The notes under the pieces were generated by a model, which saw only the letters and a program-made list of their open reading frames with translations, ran no database searches and had not been told where the DNA came from. 64,000 nt of DNA from Zoroaster sp. YZ-2022 (Eukaryota > Echinodermata > Asteroidea > Forcipulatida > Zoroasteridae), in assembly GCA_029582265.1 (NCBI GenBank), contig CM055822.1, forward strand, positions 186,001-250,000. The letters run 5' to 3'. A program made the position numbers and the translations under genes. This document shows, one piece after another, positions 1 to 13,530 of the stretch. Every line of letters begins with the position of its first letter. The stretch's first letter is position 1.

Positions 1-26
1 CTGAAAAAGTCCTGGCTACGCCGCTG
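1..26. mobile_element. MITE end (CAGCGGCGTAGCC terminal repeat), cut by window edge
   Basis: The right terminus GGCTACGCCGCTG is the same as the right end of the element at 36609-36793; the rest lies outside the window. Confidence 0.6.
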
Positions 27-457
27 CATGACGCATGTAAGGCTGAACCTTTCACAGGTTCAGGGTCTCGTCATTTATTTATTTAGGTATTAAATTACTG
101 TTAAACTGGTTTGATTTAAAAAATATATATAATACAAACAATTTTTTGGAGCAATTTTTGGATTAAAATACAAATTGCCGAAAATTCCTTTAAAATAGAA
201 AACTCGCTAAATATGATTAAATTACAGTATTACTTACCCTTGTAAAATAGATTCTTCTCGCCATTGCCTTTGCAGCGTCGGGTACGCTTCAATGTTCCAC
301 TTTTAATTGTGGATTCATTAACAGCCGATAAAATGCAATGATGCAGTGAAAGGGAGCCCAATGTGCAAGTATGGTTTCCATTACGACGGCGTTGTGTAGG
401 TCCGTTAATGTGTCAGTTAATAATGACATGACTGACATTTTCTGACCGAGATGTTGG

Positions 458-467
458 TATTTAAAGG
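458..467 (+). promoter_or_regulatory. TATA-like box of gene 1
   Basis: TATTTAAAGG lies about 150 bases upstream of the gene 1 ATG and is preserved upstream of the gene 1' copy at 37253-37262. The match is by eye; the transcription start is not known. Confidence 0.35.
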
Positions 468-612
468 TCTCTGCATAGCGATGGAAAGACTGAATTCGGA
501 ATAGAAGTCGTTATACAATAACGCCAACAAGTAGGAGTTTTAATTTATTGGTACTTATTGCAAACATTTACAAGGATTGCTACTATCTAACGGCATTTTC
601 ACTTCTGGAATC

Positions 613-3600
613 ATGTTCATCTTAAACCGTATAACTGCGGTGCTCCCACTCGTAATTCTTCTGTCAAAAGCGGGTGAGTTTTTATTTGTTTGTTGCAATA
701 TTATTATTGCAGTTTGTCTCATGGCTGTACGATTGGTTTATTACAGTAATTATTATTTTGTGTCTGAACATTGTCGATTTGTAAACAAATGAATATAGCA
801 ATATTTCATACTTGAAGATTAAACAGTAAACAGTCACTTAGCTAACGCAGGGACAGAAGCCCGGGTGGCCGCTGCCCGCCTGATTTTGCCCACAATATTT
901 GGACATTTTGACACGGAGGGTGTATAATTATGAACAAAAACAATTGGGGAAAGAGCTGCAAAGTTACTTTGGGATTGGTTGATATTCCAACATGTCCCCC
1001 GTCCCCCCAAGTAACAATATAAATAATATTTAAAAAAAAAAAAAAATCGTACAAAGCGGGTTAAGAAGTATCACTTGTGTTTTACCGGCAATTTCAGGAA
1101 ATGTTTGTTTTCATCTGAAGATTATTAATTTCCTACTAGAAAGGAATACAAATACTTCGAAGTGAGATATTTCACAAAATAGTTAATATCTTGATTTAAT
1201 AGTAAAACGAGTTGCCAAATGCATTTATGAAAGGAACCCATAAATTAATTTCGATACAATTTTTCTATTTCTGATTATTTTGAAATTTTTGAAGCATTTG
1301 TATCACTTCCTCAAGTAAAATAGCAATGTTTCCGATGACAAATAAATTACATCTTAGAACTCATAAAGTGAGTATACATATAAAAAGATGGAAGTGAAAA
1401 GAAGGCATATCCCGATAAGTATTTGCTTGAGTTGAGGATGCCTTAGTACGAGACAGAACAGACAAACAAACAGGCAGATAGACAAGAGGACCATATTGAA
1501 TAATGAACTTTGATCAATTTAGATAATACAGGTGAATAATAATCAAGTAATGATCAAATAATGATCAAGTTATTATATTGTTAGTAACCAAACCAAATTT
1601 TCAGTTCAATTGGTCCACACATTTCATTTTCTACAAATTATAATTTATTAACAAAAGCCCGTTCATTTACAATTCTCACATCGTGTATGGTCAGTGAAGA
1701 ATTATTGTTTCCCTCGGACCGAAACTTGAGTATAAGTTTAATTGCCTACCTAAGGATATCTCAAAGAATCCTTCGTTAGTTAAACTTGTTTCGCTTTAAA
1801 CATGATTAAAAATATATAGGCTAATCACGCAAAATACTGATACAACTTTGCTCTGCGGGTTGTATCTGATGTACCATGCATGTACGGCTTTGACCACTGA
1901 TGATGTTCAACGCGGTTGTATCTGTTCCGCATGGTTATCTTGGTCATAGCCTTGTATTTAATTCAGGACTATTGTTAATATTTCACAGGTTCGAAGGATT
2001 TCCTCAACAAACTAATAAGTAATGCTTCCTTTGTTGATATTGTTTCTGATTTCGTTTCGGTTTGCGATAACACCATGTGTTTATCTCAACTATCGCGAAG
2101 CTGAGGTACAGGTTCTGAAAAGAACCTTATCGCACAACTCGTATCTCAACCTTCGTTAAGTGAGAAAGGTTCAAGGGAGAACCAATGTCGGGCAACTCGT
2201 TTTTCTTTACTGTCGCTAGAAGTGAAACGTGGTTCTCCCTTGAACCTTCTCACTCTCAAACGAAGGTTGAGATAACAGTTGTGCGATAAGGTTCTTTTCA
2301 GAACCTGTACCTCCAGCCATAGATAACCGAAGGCTGACCTATCGATATTCCACCATGCAAACCCTCAAATCTTATATTTTTCTGGTTGCCATGTCAAAAT
2401 AATAGACGACAATTAATAATACTGTAGGTGTTATTATTTTTTTTAATAAATGAAAGATCTAAGGTTGTTTCGCACAGTACATATTTATGAAAACCCGTAT
2501 TTTATAATTGCAGTCTAAATTATACTCGGATCCATTATTTGTTTAGAAGAGAAAATTATTACTCTATCAATCGCGGCACCAACGTTGTTTTGATTAATTA
2601 TGTTTTGTAATTGCCCGTGTCCATGAAGATTACTTTGTGCATTATTGTTTTATGCAGGATGGGATCTTGTTAATTTTGGCTGTGCACTTTTTCATCCACC
2701 TTCTGTCACTCAGGCGCGTAAGAAATTTGGTTATATGTGATACCATAGCCTACATGATCAATTGCAGTTATTACTGAGAACAGTCAAGTGCATTTGACGG
2801 CGGTTGTCATAATAGGTCTATTGTGTTCATAACGATCATATTAATTAAAAAAGGCAATAAAATAACAATGTATGTAGATAATGCCTCATTAATTAAAATA
2901 ATTAGAAATTAATAATGCAGTACTAATTAGTTCACTTCATGGTCCTGCTGGATTGGTGTCCGCTCAGCAAGGACCCAGGGGAATTTTGCATCAGGAAGTT
3001 TATAAAATGTAATTTTATTGAGTCAATTTGAGTCAATTTTTGGAAATAAATAGAAAATGATTTATTAATCTTCTACACAACAAAATCGATGTTGAAAGAA
3101 AAAAGCCAGAATATCGTTTAAAAAAAAACAGTACCAATTTACTGGGAAGGCTGGTACAAACTGTGACTTTGTAAGTCGACCATTTGATTAGAGTTAAAAC
3201 TAAAGTTTGTGTAAGAAGATGAATTAACATTTGTATGAAAAGTCAAAACTGGTTAATTGACCATTTTTAAGGTTGATAAGAGAAATTACACAAGGAATTT
3301 TGTAATTGAACTAACTACACTTTGTACAAGTGTGTGTTCGTAGGTTCTTTTAATTGAGCGCCATTATTGAACTTGATTACTTGTCTGGATACTGATTTCG
3401 TAATTAAGCAAGGTCAGACTAATTTATCTGCATATGTGTGCAGAGATGTGTTCACTAACTTTAAGATCTTGTAAGGCAGAATATTTACATGTTTTTTGAG
3501 GTAGCATGAATTTTGAAATGTATTTTACTGAAAAATTATGTGCCTGATTTGGGTTATTAGTGAAATAGACAAGTTTGTTGGACTAAAAACAAGGTGACTG

Positions 3601-6600
3601 GAATGTCACTAGTAAAATGGTCGATCAAGAATGACTGGGTGTGCAGAGTTAACTTGTGCTTTATATGAATTTGAACTATTTAATTAATGTACTGTCCGGT
3701 TAATTTTTAGTGATTATCTATTGTTTTGTTCGACTACTCACTGATAATAACTGAAGGGAGGGCAGAACTTTATGGTCCAGTAATTAATTTACATATTGGT
3801 GTTAAAAACCCGCTCAACCATTAAATGTGCACGGAGATGCAGTATACGTAGAATAAAATTCAATTCGAAACCAGAGACAAAATGCATTTATTCTATTTTG
3901 GTGGGGTAAATATATTTACAATCGCGAGTTTGCAAACAAACAATGCCTGCAGTAAAATGTAAAAAAAAACAATTAATAAAATAAAACATAATAATTCCAG
4001 CTCGAACTGAAAGCGCTGTGCTTGTAATTCATCCACCCAATTGCCACCATCTGCCACCCATGTGCCACGCAGATCTACAACCAACCATTTCTGGGGGGCT
4101 AAATACTGGATGGGGCTATATTCACGGCAGGTGTCTGAGGCTTAAAGGCGATTTTAGGCGCTTTCTGATGTAATATGAGCATTTTCAGGACCAGGTTTGT
4201 GAAGTATTCTGGCTAATGATGCAGACGTGAATAGGCCCCCACTTTTAATTTCCTAACCCAACCGAATGTTTGGGGGCAGCTGTGGAAAACATGACAATTA
4301 CTGATATTCCCCACTCTCAAAAGTAGGCAATTCATGTCTCTTAATTGGCCTCAAATAAAAATCCAACAACGCCTATGGACATCAGGAACTTGGGGTACTT
4401 TGTTTCAGTGTCCCAACGCGGTCTGTCCAAGATGGTATCGATTCGCCTCTGTCTAAGTGCGCGCCTTACAGCATTCAGGGTCACACAAGTTGTTAGACTC
4501 TAGACACTCTGTGGTGAATTCTGAGCACTTTATGAATACTTTTGGTGTTGCAAGAAAAACAGTAGCCTCAGTAGCCAGGATAGGATATTAGCATTTAGTT
4601 GTTAAAACCACCATGTGGGCGGAAAGACTTGAGGCACCCACTCGATACTAGAATGGAACTTACTATATCTGAGGACCTACAGCCTCAATCGTCTCAGATC
4701 AGGAGCTGTGAATGCAAAGGACACTAGGTATAAGGGGGGCCAAATACCAGAGGGTGCCATATTGTGCGATACGGGAGGCCTCAAACTATGGCCCACCTGA
4801 TGCGATGTCCTCTACTTAAATTACCATGCAGTATCCTGACCTAACAGTGTACAACTATGAAGCTGAAAGATGTGTCTTACACTGGATGAACTCTATATAG
4901 AGACTGTATATATTGATATTGATGTTGTTTTGTGACTGTCTGTAAATTTGTGATGACTGGACTCGCCAAAAGAAGTTATTTAAAAGAAAAAGTGGGTGAC
5001 ATTTGATATACTGTCCCCACTCTAAAAAGTAGGGGACGTGCCCCCCCCCCACGTTTTATTCATTCTATTTACTCTAGGTACTTTTCCTACATTCGAAGTT
5101 ATTTTAATTTTCTTAGAAATAACAGCACATCAAAAAACATTATTCCTAAGGAAGATTAATACCATCATCAAACATTCAATTTCGAACATTTTGTTATTTG
5201 TAAATTACCTATTCTATACCATACCTATATCGAGGAAACTAAACATTTCGATTTGATTAAATATCATGCCTTTAGTATAGTTTTTTAACAAGAAATTTTT
5301 TGTTGATTTTATCGAAAAAGAATGCCCAATTATGAAGAAATTAATATTTACCTGAAATGAAATTTGTGAAAGTAGGATGCATTCAGAATCGTTCATATTG
5401 AATGATTGGGGAAGAGGATAAACATTTATACAGTTGAAAAAATTGATTTATAATTTAACTAAATTGATAGCAGTTCAGACAAAAAATATTTCAAGGGATG
5501 TTTGATACCATCGCGAACGTTCATGTAAAACTGTGATCCTTTATGTTGAAAAAACTACCTCCTTCTTTATTCAACATAGCGCGACAATCTCTTTTTCCCA
5601 TTAAAACAGGGTTTATCTGTAACATTTCTCAGAAATGCAAGTTAGTTATCATGATCATAATTGAGGTGATTTTTCTCTCTTTTCAAGTAAATCTGGGTCT
5701 TTCCGAGAGTGGTCTAAAAGTTTGTTACTTTGGATCCGTAGCGGAGCCGAATCCTGGTCAGTCTCAAGCCAAGCATCACTTGATGACATTAGCAATGCGA
5801 GGGATACAGAACAAATGCCAGAGTCTTAAAACCATCCTGCGAGAAGGTATATAGATTGGTTCAAAGTAGGGGCAACATTACACAGAAATTGGCTCCCTTT
5901 CTGACTCTGTATATAAATTGCGACAATCGAATCCAGTGCGGAGGGTTGATCACTGATAATCATGGATACTTTTATACGCTTTTCTCTTTGCTTTTTACCT
6001 GTAAACCGACAGAAATTCGATATCCCCACACGGGCGATATTTGGTCGAAGGAAGAATCATGACATTGTATACCTTACATAATGCATTTCTAAATATTAGT
6101 TTTTTTTTTATTAACTGTTGACGTCTGGGGCAAAATGGAGGATCATTTGTCAAAAAGTTTGCTGTGGCGAGGGAACACTTTGTATGGAAAATGGTGCTAT
6201 TCCAAACGAAAACATCATATACTCCATTTTGAAATGAGGAGAGATCAACATCTCCATAAAGGCGTGGGTTATACAAACTTGACAACATCTTCAGATCGAC
6301 AATTCTTTTAAATAATATCACACAGATCCTTGTCATTTGATTGGGTCGAAAGCACATCACGTGCTATCCATCACCTAGTTTGACATTTGCACTAAAAGTA
6401 TATATTTGACATAAATTACATAGGCCTAGTGAACGACTCTAGTATACACACATTGGGTTCCTTAAAGACCAACAGCAGCTAACATCTGGACCCACATATA
6501 CGGATTTTGCAGGCAAACTGGGCACGTGCCCCGGCCCCAGGGCCCAAATAAGGGGCCCTTGGTTTTCAAAAAAAAAAAAAAAAAAAGCATAGTACTAGTA

Positions 6601-9225
6601 GTATTATGCGCGTGTATGGGCCCGTGGTGAATTTGTGCCCAGGGCCTGTGCTCATGATGATCCGTCCATGATCTGGACTGTTCAATTTCAGATGCTACCG
6701 AAGGCACCGTTTGTTTTATATCATTCACACATAGATCCTCGTCATTTGATAAATATTTCAGTGACTTTCACATGTTCGTTCAGATTTTACCGGGTGATGT
6801 TAATCTTCCCATCTATTGGTGTGCGTACTGACGGCACCCGCAACGCTCTGCCTGTGCAATAGTGTTCTATTGTACAACTAGTGTACAGTCTTTTGGAGCA
6901 AAGGGCAAAACTGTTGGACGACACGTGATGTGTGTTCACCAATCAAATAACAAGGTCATGTCACTTTTGGACATTAAATGATATGGATCAAGACCTATGT
7001 TTGTGTTATAATCAAATATTGAGTGCCTCATAGTAAAATCGCCGAGTGAAATGGTTCAGTTACTGGCTTCCCATTTTACTATTAGGCACTTTTTGTATAC
7101 CAGTATAAATCAATGACATAAATATTATGTGTATTACAGTTTGTTCAGTTGATACGGAGAAGCATCTTGGTATGGAGAATGGTGATATCCCAGATGGAAG
7201 CATCACAGCCTCATCATTTTGGTATAACTTAGCAGATCATGCACCCGTTAGGGCACGCCTCAATACTCAAGGTACCGGTAACTGATATATACTAGTTGAA
7301 TATAATCTTTATAGTATAAGGAATAATAAGGAACTACAACCAAAGTGACAAAATTCAAGAAACAAGACATTAATCCAAAAGGATGTAAACATTGTGGTTG
7401 GACATCAGAGATATGAAAAATACTACACCATAATTAAATTAGTTGTTATAAATACAATTGAAAATCAGGTACAATATATGATGCATATCTTTATTTTTCG
7501 TCAGTTTTGGTTTAAATCTGTACATTTCTCTTGTCCTTGTAGAAGTATTTCACGAAATAACTGACCAGGACATATATTTAGTTTTCTTAATTACATTTCT
7601 CTTTGGTATCGTCTTTCTCTTTAACTACAAGTAGGTTTCACCAGGCATTCCAATACAATATTCACTTGGTCACTTTTCCTTCTTGTCTGTCTGTCCTTTT
7701 TTCGTCTGTCAGTTAAGTAATATAGTCAATTCCTTTTCTTTTGGTGTTGTAATGATGTTTTGTTAAAGGCACTCCTAATACAATTTGCTTACCACCTGTG
7801 CCTCCTTACACAATTTTGTATTGGCTAAAATATTTGTATGGAAATTATTACAATATTGAATTGAATTGAGAAACAAATATGAAGTTTATGAAGTAATAAA
7901 TGAACTATTAATACAGCGTGATAAATTAATTTCTATTCAAATGAACAGTGGGGGTGACAACATGGTGACATAAAATGGAGGCACACAGCAAAAAAGGAGA
8001 ATTATACTGTCAAAAAAGGCATTCTGCCCCAATCGTATGGTAAATTACATGCATGGAGCACTCGTCCCCTTTAAACTAAATTAAAAGTACAGGCTCCGTT
8101 TACGATAGTCGCATTTATGCATCCCTCCACGAAATGCAGTAACGGTTCCAGTAACAGCTATTAATTTGACAAATAATTGGCCCAAAAATGAGCCCAAATG
8201 TAGTGACTGGTATCACATACCTATCACGAGCTTCGCTGTGTGATGTCGTGTTCTGGATAGCCGTACGACCTCTTGAAGAGCTTTGAAGGCACATGTTCGC
8301 TATTTTCGCGGACTATTAAGTATTATTGTAGTTATAGTATGGTGTAAATGGAATATTTATTCCAGCGATGTATCATTTGAAATTCAAAACTGATTATCCT
8401 ATAAAACTTGCAATTCATGATTTTAATCAGATTTCAAGACGGTAAAATTGGCTATGAGCACGGAGCATGTATCTATGTGATAGAGGTATATTTACTGAGT
8501 ATCCATCGACATATTTGATGTAGGGTTTTTATTATTGGGTAAACAGGTTTTGCTGCTGCCTGGGTTGCTGACAAAAGTGACTCCCAGCCCTGGATACAAG
8601 TTGACTTCAATGCCATGGTATCCATCACTGGTCTGATTACACAAGGCCGTGCCACCAGTGACGTAAACAACCAATGGGTGAAGACTTTCGAGGTGTCAAT
8701 ACCAAGTGATGGTGGTCAGCTCTGGAGTTTGGTGACCGATACAGACGGTTCACCAATGGAGGCAAGTAATAAAGACTACACACACTGTGGGGACAATTGA
8801 TGGATTTACTTAAATAGAACTTAACAGTAACCCAATTATACTTTTATTTCGGCACTGGTGAACTGTAAAACAATGGTTCTCATGATTGTGTTGTAATTGT
8901 TAAAACGGTATTTGTTTGCCTTTGCATGAGTTAAACAATATCATTGTTCTGATACCAAATATTATTTCGGAAAATTTAATACCTAGAAAAAAAATTGTGG
9001 GAGAAAAATTTACTATCACTTACAAACATTCTTCCAAATTGTGTTGTATTAATAGCATTAAATGATTTTTTTGCTTATTAACAGTTCATCAGTAACACTG
9101 ATGGAGACACTCAGGTGACCACAAGATTCAGGGAGGTACTGTACACAAGAGCTATCCGCATTCATCCAACTAGTTGGAACAACCACTGCAGCATGCGTTT
9201 TGAAGTGATAGGATGTTATCACTAA
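613..9225 (+). CDS. FA58C gene 1: secreted single F5/8 type C (discoidin) domain protein, five exons
   Basis: Exons by splice sites and homology: 613-673, 5688-5846, 7149-7271, 8547-8761, 9085-9225 (699 nt, 232 aa). Exon 1 encodes a signal peptide (hydrophobic core LPLVILL) and ends in phase 1 before GTGAGT. Exon 2 (53 codons, begins VNLGLSESGLKVCY) starts after a pyrimidine tract ending CAAG; it is unlike exon 2 of genes 2-5 except for KVCY. Exons 3-5 form the FA58C domain: LGMENGDIPDGSITASS, then SQPWIQVDF and SITGLITQGR, then RFREVLYTRAIRIHPTSW and the final GCYH. Phases 1-1-1-0 match the paralogues, and intron 4 has a GC donor (GCAAGT). Seen: the open, phase-consistent exons. Known: FA58C domains bind glycans, lipids or proteins through loops at one end of a beta barrel. 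Inferred: a secreted lectin-like protein; ligand unknown. Exon 2 is the least certain exon. Confidence 0.75.
980..3798. other. A1-specific part of gene 1 intron 1
   Basis: This 2.8 kb is absent from the A2 copy, where the flanking text joins near 37760-37785. It is AT-rich and holds the long hairpin at 2103-2313; no coding region was recognised. Confidence 0.6.
2103..2313. repeat. Long hairpin (inverted repeat, about 82-bp arms)
   Basis: Arms 2103-2184 and 2230-2313 are near-perfect reverse complements around a loop of about 45 bases. The arms begin GAGGTACAGGTTCTG and end CAGAACCTGTACCTC and contain a smaller palindrome, GGTTCTGAAAAGAACC. It lies in gene 1 intron 1 and is missing from the A2 copy. 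It could be a foldback MITE or a hairpin RNA source; the sequence alone cannot decide. Confidence 0.75.
3893..5687. other. Remainder of gene 1 intron 1, no gene recognised
   Basis: Shared with A2 at about 37870-39723. Short open frames occur on both strands but are broken between the two copies (for example around 4613-4800 against 38604-38810). A poly-C run sits at 5041-5050. Nothing else was recognised. Confidence 0.5.
6491..6677. mobile_element. 187-bp short interspersed insertion with 7-bp target duplication
   Basis: ATCTGGA occurs at 6484-6490 and again at 6671-6677, while A2 has it once (40534-40540) with continuous flanks. The insert has a GC-rich head around GGGCACGTGCCCC, an internal run of about 19 A and a GC-rich tail. 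It lies in gene 1 intron 2 and has no coding capacity. Confidence 0.7.
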
Positions 9226-11735
9226 AAATACAACCATACAACTTCATAAGAAGTCACAAAAATGTGATTTATTCAATATTTCTTCAAATATTTATTCAAT
9301 ATTCAAACAAATAGTCGTATCGTATTTGTTTGTAGCCCATGCTCTAAAGTGATAAATGTGTAGAAAGATTATTATGTGCATTTATATTTATAATGCAAAA
9401 TGAACTTTAAACATGGTTAAAACTCCATCATTTCTGACCAAAATATATTACATGGTCAGCTCTCTATTATCTGAGAAAGAAGTTTATATTTGACTTGGAA
9501 GATGCTATAGACCAATCCTGCCTTTTGATCAAACGTCACATTTTAACCAATAGGGTCACGCCGGTCATAGGCTTTGCTTTTTTGATACGGGTGAGTGTCC
9601 GACATTTCCAGCGTTGCTAAGGGTGGGCATATACATAATAAGTAGGCATGGCTTAGTTTAATGTAGCTAATTATATTTAATTGATTTTACATAGGCAAAA
9701 CTTGCAAAACATGTAACTGTGGAATGTTTACTTAGGCAAAATTATGCATTTTCCCGCCATTTTCAAAATGACAAAATCTGTGTTTTTAGAAACATGTGAA
9801 TCCTTAATGTACATACACCCTCTAAGGATTCCAGATTACTTCTAGTTCATAGAAAACTCCCGGTGACATAAGGACGTCATTATACATGTACTGAGGAGCT
9901 TAATTAGTTAATTTTTAGAAGTTTCCCACGGCCACTAGCTCAGATGGCATCTCCAGGATTTTACCTTTCAACGTACATTATTAATGTCCTGTAGCAAACA
10001 TGCAGCAACCTCTCACTGTGTGGCTCACACGATGTGTGCGCTGACATTGATACGACTGAGTGCACACCACACTCGTTGCTCTTAGCAACCGAAAATGGAA
10101 TATGCCATTAACATAATAGGGGACAAAACTACTGTTAGTATACAAACTGGCAGAAAACAAATCATTAATTTTTTTCTCCGTGTTGTAACGAAGGTTATTT
10201 CTAAAAAATAATGTGTGGTTATAAAAATAATATAGAATACATACAAAACACAATTTTACATCAAAACAATCACTACTACTACAATAATAAAATGAGATGT
10301 ATACCAACACAATGTTACACTCTTTTTACGTGCATGTACATCATGTAGCATGTCCCGTTTATACCAATATTTTGTGTGAAAAACTAAAAGTCATGCAATG
10401 TAACTGTTTAGCATATGTTGTATTGGATTTTTTTTAAGGTATACAAAATGTTAATGAAAACTGAATGTCAATGTATTTGGTAATATTCTAGCTGATTAAA
10501 CATCCGTGAATGTTGATAAATGTTTAAATTACAAATCGTATGTGTCGCTGATCATCTCTTCGTGTAAGTCATCGAACACCATCCGTAAGTCATCAATATA
10601 CACCCCTATCAACTTAATGCAGTGATCCAGCTACAATGGGTCGAATAAAACAGGGAAAATACCTCCAATCCGATATACTTTGGGTGTAAAAAAGGGTATA
10701 TGTTTATCTCAAAGGTATATTTGTTATAAAACAAAAAATAATGGTTTGAAACGAGTTCATCTTTGGGACTGAAAGATGCAACGTTGTTTCGAGCAGGTCT
10801 AGTTCCCGCCCACAGAATCCGTGAATCATGTGGAAACGTAGTCCAGGCTATCAATAAACCAAAGGTCATGCTCTCCAAAAACGGGCTTCATGATTTTGAC
10901 ACAAAGAGTGCCCTTCTTTCCAGTCCACCAATCAAAATAGATTTTACATAGATTGAAAGCTTATTTTATCTAGTTTATAAAACCGTGCGATCTAAATTGC
11001 TGTGACCTTGCTGGTGAGTTTCCCATTCAATTTAGTGGGAAGACCCCGGAAAACACGACTAAAAGTGTGGTGACCTCCATACAAATCAGAGAATTTCAGA
11101 CCAAAAGCACTTATTTGAATAAAAAAGTGCCCTTCTTTACCGTCACATAATTATAACAAAATGACACTCTTTTGAAAGGGAATACCTATATTTTCAAATG
11201 CCGAGCGATCTAACATGTTTAACAAAGTTACTTTTCAGAAATAGAGAAAATAATCCTCCGAGCGTAGAGATTTGATGAGAATTTCCCGTGTTGAATAGGT
11301 CGCCGTAGACGGCGTTGAGCAGATGAACGCTAGTTTTTCATGTGGTATTTGTTTGAAATATTAAACGAATACAAATGGGGAGTACACTTATCTTACAAGG
11401 GAAAATGTCTTGCATCATCTATACGGACAACTCTTCTTCAAGTTAGATATCATCAACATTTGACAACAATTAAAATCAATATTTTGATTCTTAGAAAATC
11501 CCAACGTTATCAGCATTGGATGCACGCTCTACGTGTAATTAAGATGGTGGCTGGGGAGGCTACGTAATCTGTCGACTGAACTGTGCATTTGATCTTATAA
11601 TGGAACATTTAAAAAAAAAATCTTATTACGGTAGTGCATACGAAAATAAACTTCACCCAGCGTCCCAATGTACTTTCCTGTAAGTTACTGTTAAGGTGTC
11701 ATAGCGCCCATACACTTCCAACATTAATTTATAAA
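9226..11735. other. 3' flank of gene 1, no gene recognised
   Basis: Conserved in A2 as three pieces (43616-~43890, 47487-48958, 54999-55724) separated by the piggyBac and the palindromic element. Short frames at 10609-10878 (-), 10763-10951 (+) and 11340-11567 (+) survive in both copies, but this follows from DNA similarity and no protein family is recognised. Confidence 0.5.
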
Positions 11736-12009
11736 TATTTTACCTTCTCTTAAAATCCACATGACATTTATCCCAAAACAGGATTGATTTTAAGTTAGGG
11801 GCTGCCCCTGTGCATTAGTGTAGATCCATGGTTTCTAGAAATACTGTGATAAATGCTTGAAACGAGGGATAGTCTGTGAAATTAAGATCGAATATTTTAA
11901 AGAAAGGAATACAGACACAAAGAGACTCAGATGGATCATCCACCCAGTAAATTGCAGAATCTTTAATTTCGCTTTAAGGTCATTGTTAAAGTTAAACAAT
12001 AAGTTTATA

Positions 12010-12367
12010 TAATAATAATAATAATAATGTGTTGATTTATATAGCGCACGTATCCACCAACTAAGTGGTGCTCAAGGCGCATTATATTATTATCCCTGCT
12101 CATAAGGCTCATAAGGCTCATAAATCATTCCTCAAACCATCTCAGCTCCCTGGGGAGTATACAGCTCAATTGCTGCCATTTCTAGCGCATATAGAGCAAA
12201 CCAACTCTGCCTTCACAGGTACCCATTTAACCCCTGGGTGGAGAGAAGCAATTATGATTAAGTGTCTTGCTCAAGGACACAAGTGTCACGGCCGTGATTC
12301 GAACCCACATTATGTTGCTAACACCAGAACTTGAATCCGGTAAGCTAGACCGCTCGGCCACGACACC
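12010..12367 (-). mobile_element. tRNA-derived SINE (copy a)
   Basis: Read on the minus strand it starts with a tRNA-Leu/Ser-like head (GTCGTGGCCGAGCGGTCTAG, then a B-box-like GGTTCGAATC), continues with GAGCAAGACACTTAATC and a body, and ends in an ATT-repeat tail at 12010-12030. The head and the following 60 bases match the copy at 17399-17773. Confidence 0.75.
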
Positions 12368-13530
12368 CCATAGGTCTTAGCCTTGGGTTCTTTGCTCAAT
12401 GCTTACAAAATAAAGAAAACAGATTCATGGCAAACTGTTCATGGCACACCCTTACAAACTGAAGTTCGCCCTCGCACCCAATTCAAAATCACTTCATCAA
12501 TCCATCAATATGCTTGCTTTTTACTCCATTTTTGTTTTTCCACAGACGCAATTTGAAAAGCCTTCCGATGAGCTCTAATGAGCTTTTCAGGCAATCTGGC
12601 AGACGTGTGTTCTGTGCAATATTTGTTTTGTCTGTTTCTATAATTCTTTCTTTGATCTTGATTTGTGTAATCTTGTACTTTTGTCATTTTCTTCTTGTTA
12701 TATTGTGTGTGTATGTCTTGTTTGTTTTGTGTCCTCGTTTTGTCTGCTTGTTTCTCTTTGGTTGATCGTTTGTCAGTTTCTTTGCTTGTATTTTTTCTTA
12801 TTAAGTTCAAAGGCTATTCTGATGTATACATTTTTATGAATTGAGATGTTATATTTTTAAATTATTGATGAATTATTATTTTTGTTGAATTGCCAGCAGA
12901 ACAATCTAAACAAATAAACAAAAGAAGACCGGACGTCACGCTTTGATGCTCGTGAATTACGCGTACAGCCAGCATGTTTTCCCTCCGGAGAGTCAATTAA
13001 CAGTTGGTAGCTAGCGCGCAAATGAAACGTTCGGAGCCTGTCCTTGATAGGATAAAGACAGAGAACCAGTCTAAGCCCATACCAGCATGTGATATGTGTG
13101 TGGTAAATAACGAGATACGTTATTATTAGCCTTGACCAAGGCTGTTGTCGTAGTGCGCACTTACCACGCGGTATTCCCACGACCCACCCCTAGCACATAC
13201 CGATTGGTAGCCCGACAAATTCAGAACACACACGTGGTGTGCCGTCCCTGGCCCTGGACACGTACACTGTACAGCGAGATCAATAACTAAGTCGTGGATA
13301 CGGTTGTGCATCGTGACTTCGTACGCGTTCGAACTCAAACAACAGCCTTGACGTGTTTCTTTATTTTCCCATTGGAATTCCAATGGAAAGTCGTATGCAA
13401 GATGTGGGCGGTTCATTTTAAATTATGGCCAATTAAAGGCTCGTAGCTTTGGCACTGTTTGATCCCACACACTGCACAATGCATGGAAACACACTTCGTA
13501 CATTAGCCCAAATATGGACTCCGTCTCTGT
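12368..13530. other. Spacer without recognised genes
   Basis: Contains a T-rich stretch at 12590-12790 that gives low-complexity open frames on both strands. No motif or homology was recognised. Confidence 0.5.

Larger units (their letters stand above)
1..11735. repeat. Segmental duplication unit A1 (gene 1 and flanks)
   Basis: This block matches 36768-55724 in the same order and orientation, from a MITE remnant through all five FA58C exons to the text just before the N gap. Differences are few substitutions and several clean insertions or deletions: about 980-3798 and about 7335-7960 are present only here, 6491-6677 is an insertion here, and the 1.1-kb TIR element, piggyBac and palindromic element are present only in A2. 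A1 therefore supplies empty sites for the A2 insertions. Confidence 0.9.

Noticed and set aside
10609..10951. Conserved overlapping frames in both A units (also at 48558-48900)
   Set aside because: Both strands are equally conserved because A1 and A2 are recent duplicates; there is no splice context and no domain.
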